A DNA stretch of 41,527 bases from an uncultured Clostridia bacterium (GCA_947166945.1 CAMVGH010000010.1:1-41527), one strand, 5' to 3'; counted from the stretch's first letter, positions 25,431 to 33,837 are shown. Numbers and translations: made by a program. Notes: a model not told the origin generated them from the sequence alone.

Positions 25431-25865
25431 TCAGTTCTTCGGTCTGCGTTTTACCACAGATTCGACCACGCTTGTGAGCACTTTTGCATCGTACTGGTTA
25501 TAGACATCTATGGTCACGGTCATAAGTCCGTTATGCTCATTCCTGAATGACAGTCCGGTGACCGTAGCCACTCCGCGCAGGACATCTCCGGCATATACGG
25601 GTCTGAGCCACTCCACAGCCGTTGACTTCCCTGCGACAAGATCGTCTCCCGCGAAATCCACCGGTACATACTGCGCCCATACGGAGAGAAACGACATCAT
25701 GCCTGCCGCGATCAGCCCGCCGAAACGGGTCTCTTTCGCAAAATCCTCATCGGTATGTATCTTCACAGGATTGTACTTCTTTGCGAAATCCAGCATTTCT
25801 TCCTTTTCTATCACTATATTTTCAATTGTCTTTTCCGAGCTTATCTGAATATCCTCGAGATACAT
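25431..25865 (-). CDS. MaoC-like hot-dog protein, catalytic Asp replaced
   Basis: A 144-aa hot-dog-fold protein of the MaoC/(R)-specific enoyl-CoA hydratase group. The usual signature has Asp-x-x-x-x-His (as in DPQPIH); here it reads NPVKIH, with Asn in place of the catalytic Asp but His kept. The following FGGLIAAGMMS and the C-terminal beta strands fit. It may bind an acyl-CoA without hydrating it, or act otherwise. It lies 13 bases after the Rrf2 gene. SD AAAGGAC is suitable. Confidence 0.8.
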   Translation of the reverse strand: MYLEDIQISSEKTIENIVIEKEEMLDFAKKYNPVKIHTDEDFAKETRFGGLIAAGMMSFLSVWAQYVPVDFAGDDLVAGKSTAVEWLRPVYAGDVLRGVATVTGLSFRNEHNGLMTVTIDVYNQYDAKVLTSVVESVVKRRPKN

Positions 25866-25878
25866 AGGCTATGTCCTT

Positions 25879-26313
25879 TCAAATGCAGTAGTCGCCGCCG
25901 CTTCCGAGACTGCGCTCGGAAATATTTGCTATGGTTATGCCGTCAAGATATCCGGAGATGACTTTCTGAAGCCCCTCCCAGACAAACAGCGTATCACACG
26001 ATGCCGCTCTCGGACAGTCATTTACCTCACATTCCAAACACGCCACCGGTGCGAGACTGCCCTCTGTCGCTCTCAGCACTTCACCCACCGTTATGGAGTC
26101 CTTATCCTTTGCGAGAGCGTAGCCGCCCTTATTTCCGCGGTTTGTGCGGAGTATGCCGTTACGGGTCAGCAGCGGCACTATCTGTTCAAGGTATTTTTTG
26201 GATATATTCTGCCTGTCGGATATCTCTTTCAGTGAAATGAAGCCGTCCGCTTCATGCGCGCATATATCCACAAGCATCCGGAGGGCGTATCTGCCCTTTG
26301 TCGAGATCTTCAT
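25879..26313 (-). CDS. Rrf2-family transcription regulator with Cys cluster
   Basis: A 144-aa winged-helix regulator opening KISTKGRYALRMLVD. Cysteines at 92, 95, 100 and 106 (CLECEVNDCPRAASC) match the Fe-S cluster-binding arrangement of IscR-like members, so it probably senses Fe-S status, oxygen or nitric oxide. No isc/suf or nif genes are near. It heads an operon with the MaoC-like and 99-aa genes and very probably represses itself (see the dyad in its promoter). Confidence 0.9.
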   Translation of the reverse strand: MKISTKGRYALRMLVDICAHEADGFISLKEISDRQNISKKYLEQIVPLLTRNGILRTNRGNKGGYALAKDKDSITVGEVLRATEGSLAPVACLECEVNDCPRAASCDTLFVWEGLQKVISGYLDGITIANISERSLGSGGDYCI

Positions 26314-26342
26314 TGATATTCCCCCATTTTATTTATATTGGC

Positions 26343-26371
26343 ATTATACCATAGGTTTACTATGTTTTCAA
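26343..26371 (-). promoter_or_regulatory. Promoter and dyad operator of the Rrf2 operon
   Basis: Minus strand TTGAAA (26366-26371), 17 bp, TATAAT (26343-26348). CATAG (26350-26354) and CTATG (26360-26364) form a dyad with a 5-base spacer exactly between the boxes, where a repressor would block polymerase. Confidence 0.7.
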
Positions 26372-26435
26372 GGGGAATTCGCCATTTTCGGCAAAATAGC
26401 ACAAAACCGCCGCGCATTAACTGTGCATTTATCGG

Positions 26436-26464
26436 AAAAGCCCCTGCATGATTGGCAGGGGCTT
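26436..26464 (-). terminator. Terminator of the ABC exporter operon
   Basis: Minus strand AAGCCCCTGC/GCAGGGGCTT (26438-26464) stem followed by TTTTCC. Confidence 0.8.
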
Positions 26465-26481
26465 GGCATGGGTTTTAGGTA

Positions 26482-27846
26482 TCACTTTGACATTTTGAGC
26501 ATATCGCCGAGCTTGAGACGGCTTCCGGTATGGAGAATTATATTCTCATACACCTTGGCGACAAGCACCATTATCAGCACATCACATACCAGCAATATGG
26601 CGATCGAGATGAACGCCTCGGTTACTCCGATCTTGCCGAGCATATAGTCGGAGGGCAGTATAAACGGCGAGGAAATGGGGATATAGCGGGCAAGCATGCT
26701 CATGGTATTCTCTTCTCCGGTAATCTGCGGGAAGTACGCAAGGTAAAATCCGAGCACACCGATTATCGAAAGGGGCTGGATCGCCGGACCGAGATCCTCC
26801 ATCTTGCTTACGCTCGCGCCTGCGAGACCGGCTATACCCGCAAACAGCAGAAATCCGAGAATGAATGTGAGTATCATTATGATAAACATTGTGACGTCAA
26901 CATTGGAGAATGCCTTGCCTACATCGGCAATTATGCTCTGTGCATTGAAGTCTGCCGATCCCGCTCCTGCGGGCATCTGCGCGGAAGCCGCCGCGGCAAG
27001 GTCGCCGAACTTGGAGATGATACCGAAAGGCATCGAAGCAAGCAGTCCGACAGCCCCGCCCGCAATTATGATAAGGAACTGCATAAGCGATACGGCACAC
27101 ATCGCAAGCACCTTTCCCACTATAAGAGCGAGAGGCTTTATGGACGTGAGCAGATATTCAACAATACGTGAAGATTTCTCTATCGCTATTGCCTGCGCGA
27201 CCAGCTGGCTGTACGAGAATATAAAGATGAACAGCACTATCGCAGAGAGCATCGGGACAATCGAATTCATGATCTCCTGTATCATTCCGACCGGTTCTTC
27301 GCCCGCGCAGCTTACCGTGGTCTGTACCCCCGCGACCGCTGTAAGGATCTTATCCTCCGGAACTCCGGAAAGGAGCAGGAATTGTGTTCTCACTTCCGAG
27401 GACAGCATCGATGTAAGCGACTGGCAGTCGCCCTTGCCTACCTCGGGGGAATAGCGGGAATCTACAGCGAGCATATCGTTTTCTATATAGATACGGGAAA
27501 CTACCGTTCTTTCCGTCGAGCCTGCGATAGCATCGGTCTTTGCCTGCACTTCTTCGGCAGAGATCTCATGAAGATCGAATTTCAGAGTCTGTGCGATGCC
27601 CTGCATATCAAATTCGTAACCGGTCTCATTTGCGATATAAAGGTTATCGATCATCGGTCCCGAATCATCATTGGCGCCTCCGTTTATAGCGTTGTCACCG
27701 ATGAACAGCGTAGGCAGGAAGTTCGCCATGAACGCGATCAGGGCAACTATCAGTGTGATGACCACCGTTCCGATGATGAATGATTTTGTCTTTATCTGCT
27801 GGATAAAGGTAAACGCAAATACTTCTCTCCAACCATTAGCCTTCAT
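26482..27846 (-). CDS. ABC-2 type exporter permease (NatB-like)
   Basis: A 454-aa membrane protein with an N-terminal helix (about 25-45), a long extracytoplasmic segment and five or six helices in the C-terminal half, the layout of the NatB/YhaP group of ABC-2 permeases often linked to sodium extrusion or drug/peptide export. The longest frame begins at 27873, but GGAGG lies 8 bases before the ATG at 27846 within the ATPase gene end; I chose that start. It overlaps the ATPase gene by 11 bases. Substrate unknown. Confidence 0.87.
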   Translation of the reverse strand: MKANGWREVFAFTFIQQIKTKSFIIGTVVITLIVALIAFMANFLPTLFIGDNAINGGANDDSGPMIDNLYIANETGYEFDMQGIAQTLKFDLHEISAEEVQAKTDAIAGSTERTVVSRIYIENDMLAVDSRYSPEVGKGDCQSLTSMLSSEVRTQFLLLSGVPEDKILTAVAGVQTTVSCAGEEPVGMIQEIMNSIVPMLSAIVLFIFIFSYSQLVAQAIAIEKSSRIVEYLLTSIKPLALIVGKVLAMCAVSLMQFLIIIAGGAVGLLASMPFGIISKFGDLAAAASAQMPAGAGSADFNAQSIIADVGKAFSNVDVTMFIIMILTFILGFLLFAGIAGLAGASVSKMEDLGPAIQPLSIIGVLGFYLAYFPQITGEENTMSMLARYIPISSPFILPSDYMLGKIGVTEAFISIAILLVCDVLIMVLVAKVYENIILHTGSRLKLGDMLKMSK

Positions 27847-28741
27847 TTGCTTCACCTCCGCACTTTTCGACAAAAAGTTCGTGCAGCGACGGTTCGCGCA
27901 GATCGAACTTTATTACTCCGATATTCTGTGAGATCATCTCAGCCAGCATTGCCTTCGCGTCCTCTTCAGACTTGACTTTGAACGAGGAGCCGTTGGGAGT
28001 CTCTTCAACCAGTGTAAGCCCGCATCTTTCGGCGATATCCCCGATAGGTCTGTCCGTCTTTACGGTGAGGTTCTCGCGTCCGCGCTGTCTCTTTATCTCA
28101 TTGAGATTGCCGTCCATAACAACGTGTCCGTGGTGCAGCAGCACCAGATCCTCACAGAATTCCTCTATCGTTTCCATCTGATGCGAGGACATGATTATGT
28201 ACTTGCCCTTATCGCGTTCCTCGCGGATAATACTCTTGAAAAGATCGGCGTTGACCGGATCGAGACCGCTCAGCGGTTCATCAAGAATGATTATCTCCGG
28301 ATTGTTCAGCAGTGCCGCCGCGAGCTGCACTTTCTGCTGATTTCCCTTTGAAAGCTGATCTGCCTTTTTCTTTTTGTACTCTTCGATCTTCAGCCTTGAA
28401 AAAAGATAATCGATCGCGGCATTGGCTTCCCTCTTCTTCATACCCTTTATAGCGCAGAAATACTGCATCTGTTCAAGGATATTGTATTTCGGGTAAAGCC
28501 CGCGTTCTTCCGCGAGATATCCTATTTTTTCCTTCATAACGTCCAGCGGTTCGCCGTTCCATATCACATTACCGCTGTCTCTCGACAGCATATTCAGTAT
28601 CATGCGTATGGAAGTGCTTTTCCCTGCGCCGTTCGTTCCGAGAAAGGCGAAAATGCCCGGCTTCGGTATCTCGAACGACAGATCTTCGACCGCAACATGA
28701 TCTCCGAATTTTTTGGAGAGATGTTCTACGACCAGAGCCAT
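27836..28741 (-). CDS. ABC exporter ATPase (NatA-like)
   Basis: A 301-aa ATP-binding subunit. Walker A GTNGAGKST, ABC signature LSKGNQQKV, Walker B IIILDEPLSGLD, and H-loop MSSHQME are all present. The C-terminal 80 residues form the extra domain of the NatA/DUF4162-like group. It pairs with the permease downstream. SD AAGGAGG precedes the ATG. Confidence 0.93.
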   Translation of the reverse strand: MALVVEHLSKKFGDHVAVEDLSFEIPKPGIFAFLGTNGAGKSTSIRMILNMLSRDSGNVIWNGEPLDVMKEKIGYLAEERGLYPKYNILEQMQYFCAIKGMKKREANAAIDYLFSRLKIEEYKKKKADQLSKGNQQKVQLAAALLNNPEIIILDEPLSGLDPVNADLFKSIIREERDKGKYIIMSSHQMETIEEFCEDLVLLHHGHVVMDGNLNEIKRQRGRENLTVKTDRPIGDIAERCGLTLVEETPNGSSFKVKSEEDAKAMLAEMISQNIGVIKFDLREPSLHELFVEKCGGEANEG

Positions 28742-28762
28742 GCTTATATTCCTCCTTGCGTA

Positions 28763-28816
28763 AATTAAATTTGCATTATTATAGCACGATTTATATAAAT
28801 TGTCAATTAAATTTGC
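28763..28816 (-). promoter_or_regulatory. Promoter of the ABC exporter flanked by operator-like repeats
   Basis: Minus strand TTGACA (28801-28806), 17 bp, TATAAT (28778-28783). The 12-base sequence GCAAATTTAATT occurs as a direct repeat at 28805-28816 (touching the -35) and 28763-28774 (about at the start of transcription), 42 bp apart, four helical turns. A regulator binding both sites would control the exporter. Confidence 0.75.
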
Positions 28817-28824
28817 GAAAATAA

Positions 28825-28862
28825 AGTCCGCGCCCGGTTTTTATATGACCAAAGCACGGACT
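28825..28862 (-). terminator. Terminator of spoVS
   Basis: Minus strand AGTCCGTGC pairs with GCGCGGACT (28825-28862) with one G-U, followed by TTATTTT. Confidence 0.65.
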
Positions 28863-28871
28863 GTATTTCTC

Positions 28872-29132
28872 TTACCGCTTATCAATAGTAAACTTCATAC
28901 CGGTCTTCATCTCGCCGGCGACTTCAAATTCCTCAAACTCGGGAATGCAGACAGCTTCGATGCCGTCCTCGGCAAGAAATGTTCTTGCTACCGCTGCGGC
29001 CTTGACTGCCTGATTTACAGCACCCGCTCCGACAGCTTCGACAACTGCCGGCGAACCTCCGCGTATCACTGCGCTGATAGCTCCGGCTACCGATTTCGGA
29101 ACACTTCTCGAAGATACCTTGATGATGTCCAT
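28872..29132 (-). CDS. spoVS: Stage V sporulation protein S (SpoVS)
   Basis: An 86-aa Alba-like protein. IIKVSSRSVPKSVAGAISAVIR and GAGAVNQAVKAAAVAR match the SpoVS signature, and the length is the family's. It affects coat assembly and later sporulation stages in B. subtilis. The longest frame begins with TTG at 29138 only two bases from the SD; ATG at 29132 has GGAGG eight bases away and is preferred. It follows ymdB, the gene order known from B. subtilis. Confidence 0.93.
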   Translation of the reverse strand: MDIIKVSSRSVPKSVAGAISAVIRGGSPAVVEAVGAGAVNQAVKAAAVARTFLAEDGIEAVCIPEFEEFEVAGEMKTGMKFTIDKR

Positions 29133-29217
29133 GTTCAATTCCTCCCCTTCATATAATCATTTAATTATATGCTTATGTCCCGCATTTCATAAAACAAGGC
29201 ATAAGCATAGATTTCCG

Positions 29218-29982
29218 TTATTCACAGATATTTATGCGCTCAATGCCTGCGCATTTCCCGCTTTTTTCGTCTATCCTCAGCAGAACGGCGTTTATCATTA
29301 TATCGCCGTCCGGATATATATGTTTCTGTGGATAGTACGTTGTAAGTCTTGCTATTATCACATCTTTGTCTATACCGAGAACGGAATCCCGCACCCCGGT
29401 AAATCCCACATCGGTGATGTATCCCGTATGTCCGGAAAGTATCTGCTCGTCCGCCGTCTGCACATGGGTATGTGTTCCGATGACCGCAGAGACCCTGCCG
29501 GCGAGATAAAAACCCATTGCTTTCTTTTCAGATGTGGCTTCCGCATGGAAATCCACGATTATTACCGGCGCGTCGATCTCCGGAAGTATCCTGTCGATGC
29601 AGTGGAACGGATTGTCACAGCTCTCCATATAAGCCATACCGATCAAGTTGACCACTGCCGCCCTCGTTCGTCCCATATCGACTATGGTATAGCCCCGGCC
29701 GACGGTATCTCCGAAATTGGCGGGACGTATTATCGAGGAATTCTCCTCGAACATATCATTCATTTCCCGCCGCCGGAAACAGTGGTTGCCGGTGGTTATA
29801 ACATCGGCACCGTCCAGCAGTATCTTTGCCGAATATGGAGTGATGCCGTTTCCGTCGGCGGAATTTTCGCCGTTCACCACGGTCAGATCGACGGAATACT
29901 CACGCCGCAGTTTCGGGAGCGTCTTTATGAGATGTTCGGCGCTCCGCTGTCCGACCACATCTCCGACAAAAAGTACGTTCAT
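29218..29982 (-). CDS. ymdB: YmdB-family metallophosphodiesterase
   Basis: A 254-aa enzyme (TIGR00282 family) with GDVVG, GENSADGNGIT, GNH, DFHAEATSEK and GTHTHVQTAD, the di-iron-type motifs. In B. subtilis YmdB is a 2',3'-cyclic nucleotide phosphodiesterase that influences biofilm and sporulation decisions. It starts 3 bases after the purA stop, so the two are cotranscribed, and spoVS follows 85 bases later. Confidence 0.94.
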   Translation of the reverse strand: MNVLFVGDVVGQRSAEHLIKTLPKLRREYSVDLTVVNGENSADGNGITPYSAKILLDGADVITTGNHCFRRREMNDMFEENSSIIRPANFGDTVGRGYTIVDMGRTRAAVVNLIGMAYMESCDNPFHCIDRILPEIDAPVIIVDFHAEATSEKKAMGFYLAGRVSAVIGTHTHVQTADEQILSGHTGYITDVGFTGVRDSVLGIDKDVIIARLTTYYPQKHIYPDGDIMINAVLLRIDEKSGKCAGIERINICE

Positions 29983-29985
29983 CTG

Positions 29986-31260
29986 TTATCTTTCTAAGAT
30001 CTGGCTCCTGTCGGGACCTATGCCTACCATTGCTATCCTGCAGCCGCACAGTTCCTCAAGTTTGAGTATGTATTGTCTGCAAATCTCCGGCAGTTCATCG
30101 AAGGACCTGCAGCCCGAAACATCGTCATCGAATCCGGGGAAAGTCTCATATACAGGCTCACAGTCAGCAAGTTCCTCAAGCGTCGCCGGGAAATCCCTGA
30201 TAATGGAGCCGTCGGGCTTCTTGTACGCGGTGCAGATCTTCAGATCTCCTATACCGCTCAATGTATCGAGCTTGTTTATAGCCAGCTTGGAAAGTCCGTT
30301 CACGCGTACCGAATGACGAACGATCACCGCGTCGAACCAGCCTGTTCTTCTCGGTCTGCCTGTGGTGGTACCGAACTCGCCGCCCTTGTTGCGGATAGTA
30401 TCTCCGGTCTCATCGTTCAGCTCGGTCGGGAAAGGTCCCTTGCCGACACGGGTGGTGTATGCCTTTGCAACTCCTATGATATCATTGATTATCATGGGCC
30501 CTACGCCTGTTCCGACGCAGACGCCTGCTGAAACGGGGTGTGATGATGTTACATAGGGGTATGTACCGAAATCTATATCGAGCAATGTGGCCTGTGCGCC
30601 CTCGAACATGATCTGCTTGCCCGCCTTTGCTGCTTCGTACACGATAACGGAAACATCATCGACATACTTTGCGATACGCTTTCCGTACTCGGTGTATTCT
30701 TTTATCACTGCTTCGATATCAATGGCTTCACCGCCGTAAACCTTGGTGATTATAGCATTTTTGAGCTTTCCGGTAGCGCGTGCTTTTTCCGCGAACACCT
30801 CGGGGTGAATGAGATCATACACTCTTATGCCGCAGCGCTCATATTTATCCATATAGGTAGGACCGATGCCGCGCTTGGTGGTGCCGATATCGCTGTTGCC
30901 CCTGAACTGCTCGGAAAGACCGTCCAGAGCAATATGCCACGGCATTATCACATGGGCTCTCGGGTCGATCTTCAGATTATCGAAAGACACTCCTCTTGCC
31001 CCGAGGCTGTCCAGTTCGCCGATGAAATCCTTAGGGTCGAGCACCACGCCCGCTCCGATGCAGCAGAGTGTTTCCTTATAGAGTATTCCGGACGGGATAA
31101 GGTGAAGTTTATAGGTCTGCCCCTCATTCACTACTGTATGACCCGCGTTGTTTCCGCCCTGCGAACGGACTACCACATCCGCCCTTGAAGCGATTATGTC
31201 GATTATCTTGCCTTTTCCCTCATCGCCCCACTGAGTTCCTACTACGATACTTGCCGGCAT
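29986..31260 (-). CDS. purA: Adenylosuccinate synthetase
   Basis: A 424-aa GTP-dependent enzyme that joins IMP and aspartate, the first step toward AMP. The signature VVGTQWGDEGKGKI begins at residue 6 (catalytic Asp13), GGNNAGHTV follows (His41), and GIGPTYMDKYER and RTGWFDA are present. Length is normal. SD AAAGGAA is 11 bases before the ATG. No purine riboswitch is seen in its leader of about 65 bases. Confidence 0.97.
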   Translation of the reverse strand: MPASIVVGTQWGDEGKGKIIDIIASRADVVVRSQGGNNAGHTVVNEGQTYKLHLIPSGILYKETLCCIGAGVVLDPKDFIGELDSLGARGVSFDNLKIDPRAHVIMPWHIALDGLSEQFRGNSDIGTTKRGIGPTYMDKYERCGIRVYDLIHPEVFAEKARATGKLKNAIITKVYGGEAIDIEAVIKEYTEYGKRIAKYVDDVSVIVYEAAKAGKQIMFEGAQATLLDIDFGTYPYVTSSHPVSAGVCVGTGVGPMIINDIIGVAKAYTTRVGKGPFPTELNDETGDTIRNKGGEFGTTTGRPRRTGWFDAVIVRHSVRVNGLSKLAINKLDTLSGIGDLKICTAYKKPDGSIIRDFPATLEELADCEPVYETFPGFDDDVSGCRSFDELPEICRQYILKLEELCGCRIAMVGIGPDRSQILER

Positions 31261-31326
31261 TGTTCTACCATTCCTTTCATGTTCCGTACAAAATACATTC
31301 GTGCCTTCTCAAGCACATTCCAATAT

Positions 31327-31355
31327 ATTATATCACATTATTTCTTATTTGTCAT
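31327..31355 (-). promoter_or_regulatory. Promoter of purA-ymdB-spoVS
   Basis: Minus strand ATGACA (31350-31355), 17 bp, TATAAT (31327-31332). Confidence 0.65.
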
Positions 31356-31396
31356 CACTTTTTTTGAAATTTTTCAAAAAATTATGGACAAAAATA

Positions 31397-31428
31397 CCGC
31401 ACGGCGCATTCTTATCCGCACCGTGCGG
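31397..31428. terminator. Terminator after the 62-aa gene
   Basis: CCGCACGG (31397-31404) and CCGTGCGG (31421-31428) form a stem; on the minus strand TATTTTTG follows. Confidence 0.8.
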
Positions 31429-31433
31429 CTTTC

Positions 31434-31622
31434 TTATCTCTTGCTTTTTCCTTCGGAAAACTTATTCAGTCTGTTTCTGTCATCAAATTCCTCCGCGCTG
31501 TCAATATTTCCTTCCGGGACAAGCCCTGTACACTCAGTGGTGCTTGCCGTTCCGGTCATAGCCATATCGTCCCGCAGCGGGAATTCGTTGTGCGTTCCCC
31601 TGTATTTCATTCCGGGTCTCAT
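31434..31622 (-). CDS. Conserved small protein of unknown function
   Basis: A 62-aa hydrophilic protein with a good SD (AAGGTGA, six bases before the ATG) and its own terminator. The middle segment DMAMTGTASTTECTGLVP looks strongly constrained, and I recall the same block in small clostridial proteins of unknown function. No signal peptide. Single Cys. Function unknown. Confidence 0.75.
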   Translation of the reverse strand: MRPGMKYRGTHNEFPLRDDMAMTGTASTTECTGLVPEGNIDSAEEFDDRNRLNKFSEGKSKR

Positions 31623-31665
31623 ATTATCACCTTTTTTCTTTCAGAGTACGATGATAGTATATGAA

Positions 31666-31693
31666 AAAAAGCACTGCTCATACAGTGCTTTTT
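31666..31693 (-). terminator. Terminator of rluA-type gene
   Basis: AAAAAGCACTG/CAGTGCTTTTT stem (31666-31676, 31683-31693), with the TGA stop codon of the gene in its loop. Confidence 0.88.
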
Positions 31694-32646
31694 CCGAATT
31701 TACCGAGAAACCAGATATTGTCTGTTTCAAATTCTTTTTTGTCGAGATATGAGAGGATACCGGCATCGGTTGTGAATTCAAAGCGGAGCTTGTAGCTGCA
31801 TAACGCCTGATATCTGTAGCCTTTTTCCTTGTTTATGCGGTTGGAACCGTATTTTCCGTCTCCGAGCAGCGGATGACCGATATATGCCATATGAGCACGT
31901 ATCTGGTGGGTGCGGCCGGTGATGAGATCCACCTCAAGAAGGCTGTCACCGTCGGCATTTACGGAGATAACGCGGTATCTGGTAACGACAGTGCGGTTTT
32001 CGGGGGTCTTCTTATCTGTGATGATAACGCGGTTTTCCGCCTGATTTTTGAAAAGGTACGCGGTGAGGGTGTCCTCACGTTTTTCCGGTGTGCCGCATAC
32101 CGCGCACAGATACAGTTTGGTAAGCTCACGGTCGCGTATCTTCTGATTCAGGATACGAAGGCTCTCCGCGTTCTTGGCGGCGATAACGATTCCGGAAGTG
32201 TTGCGGTCGATGCGGTTGCACAAAGCAGGGGCAAAACATTCCTCCCTGTCGGGGGAATACTCGCCCTTTTCGTACAGATATTTTTTTATACGGTTTATGA
32301 GAGTATCGCTGTTTTCGCTGTCGTCCTCGTGAACGAGAAGCCCTGTCTCCTTATCGGCAAGCAGTATATTTTCGTCTTCGTAGATGACTTTAACCGTGCC
32401 TGCGGCAGCCATAAAACCGCTGTCGGACTGCTTCTGAACGAAAATATCCTCGGGAGCGTACACCGAGATCTCGTCCCCTTCACAGAGCTTATATGCGGGG
32501 TCGGTGCGCTTTCCGCCCACCTTTATATCCTTCTTCCGGATAAGACGGCACACTGTACCCTGAGACACAGAGGGGAATGTTTTCAGCAGAAATCTGTCTA
32601 TACGCTGTCCGGCGGAGTTTTTACCGACTGTGATCTTCCGGAGCAT
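31678..32646 (-). CDS. RluA-family pseudouridine synthase
   Basis: A 322-aa enzyme: N-terminal S4-like RNA-binding domain (about 12-70), then the synthase domain with catalytic Asp in CNRIDRNTSG and LITGRTHQIRAHMAYIGHPLLGD. It modifies uridines of 23S rRNA or tRNA; whether it is RluC or RluD type cannot be told. It overlaps the 70-aa gene's stop by one base (TGATG). Confidence 0.94.
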   Translation of the reverse strand: MLRKITVGKNSAGQRIDRFLLKTFPSVSQGTVCRLIRKKDIKVGGKRTDPAYKLCEGDEISVYAPEDIFVQKQSDSGFMAAAGTVKVIYEDENILLADKETGLLVHEDDSENSDTLINRIKKYLYEKGEYSPDREECFAPALCNRIDRNTSGIVIAAKNAESLRILNQKIRDRELTKLYLCAVCGTPEKREDTLTAYLFKNQAENRVIITDKKTPENRTVVTRYRVISVNADGDSLLEVDLITGRTHQIRAHMAYIGHPLLGDGKYGSNRINKEKGYRYQALCSYKLRFEFTTDAGILSYLDKKEFETDNIWFLGKFGKSTV

Positions 32647-32858
32647 CAGCGGCGGATACGCGTAAATCCGCGTTCCTCAAAATGCTCCACTGCGGCGGAC
32701 ATAAAATCGTTTGAATTGGCACAGTTCGAGCTTACCTCGGGGAGCATCCTGACCGCGCCTTCCCATTTTTCGGCAGTTTCCTCATCATCAGGTGCCGAGA
32801 ACCAGAGTTCGTTTCTCCATGTACCGAATTTAAGGCATACTATGTATGGTTTGTTCAT
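32646..32858 (-). CDS. Small hypothetical protein
   Basis: A 70-aa protein with aromatic and acidic residues, opening MNKPYIVCLKFGTWRNELW. No recognised domain. It is coupled to the pseudouridine synthase by a one-base overlap and follows the phosphoesterase gene by 46 bases. Confidence 0.7.
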   Translation of the reverse strand: MNKPYIVCLKFGTWRNELWFSAPDDEETAEKWEGAVRMLPEVSSNCANSNDFMSAAVEHFEERGFTRIRR

Positions 32859-32904
32859 TGGCTATCTGTTCCTTTGTGACCGCTGTCTGCGATCTGCATA
32901 TAAT

Positions 32905-33384
32905 TTATTTGAGCGCTACTATATTCATGGTGAGCTTTCCTTCATCATCTATGGTAAGCACACCGTAGGAGGGCTTGTTTTTGCCGCGCGGGGAGTCTAT
33001 GGCGCCGGGATTCATTATATAAACCCCGTCGATGCACTCAGTGCGGTACATGTGGGTGTGACCGTAGAGGGCTACCTTGCAGCCGTGCTGCTTTGCTTCA
33101 CCGATGAGCGCGTCAAGGGTACCCTGAACGTTATGCTCATGGCCGTGTACGCAGAGTATCTTATAGCCGCCCGCCTCGATAACTTCGAGCATCTTGTGAT
33201 GACCGTAGTCACACTCGCCGCCTACATAGTAGAACTTCATCTGCGGAAACTCCCTCTGCACATCGGCATACTCATGCTCACCGTCTCCGAGGTGGATTAT
33301 CATATCCGCGTCGAGGTTTTTCTCGACAACGGCTTTATAACCGTGGTAATCCTTATTTGTGTCGGATACTGCTATAATTTTCAT
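32905..33384 (-). CDS. YfcE/MJ0936-type phosphoesterase with altered metal ligands
   Basis: A 159-aa calcineurin-like protein. The fold motifs are HLGDGEHE, VHGHEHNV and GHTHMYR. The first motif, normally SDTHG, is SDTNKD and the third, normally GNCD, is GECD. Two metal ligands are thus changed (His to Asn, Asn to Glu). It may still hold metals, but activity or metal choice may differ. It heads the minus-strand operon with the 70-aa and pseudouridine synthase genes. Confidence 0.88.
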   Translation of the reverse strand: MKIIAVSDTNKDYHGYKAVVEKNLDADMIIHLGDGEHEYADVQREFPQMKFYYVGGECDYGHHKMLEVIEAGGYKILCVHGHEHNVQGTLDALIGEAKQHGCKVALYGHTHMYRTECIDGVYIMNPGAIDSPRGKNKPSYGVLTIDDEGKLTMNIVALK

Positions 33385-33436
33385 TATGACCTCCTGTTCA
33401 GCCCTTTCGGGGCGATCCCGTTCATTTCCGCTTACT

Positions 33437-33465
33437 ATTATAACATTAAAACACTATCAAGTCAA
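33437..33465 (-). promoter_or_regulatory. Sigma-A promoter of the phosphoesterase operon
   Basis: Minus strand TTGACT (33460-33465), 17 bp, TATAAT (33437-33442). The remaining AT-rich stretch to 33609 has no clear plus-strand promoter for the small-protein operon. Confidence 0.8.
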
Positions 33466-33609
33466 ATGTTTTTAAAAATATTATCGAATTTTTATATATT
33501 TTTTAGATAATACGACGAAGAAAGTTGCAGAAAGATTACAATCCGACATTCCGGGGAAATGTACTATTCCGCACTTTTCCGGCATATCTTTTGAAAGGGG
33601 GGATATAAG

Positions 33610-33807
33610 ATGAAGATCAACACCGAAAAGCTGATAAAAGCAGCAAGCACACAGCTCGGCATGCCCGAGGATAAGCTCCGGGAAGCTCTGAAGAGCGGCA
33701 ATACCGCCGAGATAAAGAAGTACATGAGCGGCGCCGACGGCAGAAAGCTTGACGAAGCCCTTAATGACAGGAAACTCGCCGAAGATATCAGAAAGAAGTA
33801 CAATTAG
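33610..33807 (+). CDS. Small protein 1 of the unknown operon
   Basis: A 65-aa charged, helical protein: INTEKLIKAASTQLGMPEDKLREALKSGNTAEIKK then LDEALNDRKLAEDIRKKY. I recall similar small proteins in clostridial genomes next to others of this operon, without a function. Strong SD (AAAGGGGGG). First of five plus-strand genes. Confidence 0.8.
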   Translation: MKINTEKLIKAASTQLGMPEDKLREALKSGNTAEIKKYMSGADGRKLDEALNDRKLAEDIRKKYN

Positions 33808-33837
33808 CGCGGCGGCGCTCTGCGGGAGGTGAGGGCG

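Noticed and set aside
31640-31665. Sporulation sigma factor promoter before the 62-aa gene
   Set aside because: A minus-strand CATATACTA fits a SigE/SigK -10, but no matching -35 at the right distance was found.
33582-33589. SigE/SigK-like -10 before the small-protein operon
   Set aside because: CATATCTT would put the transcript start on top of the SD, and no good -35 is present.
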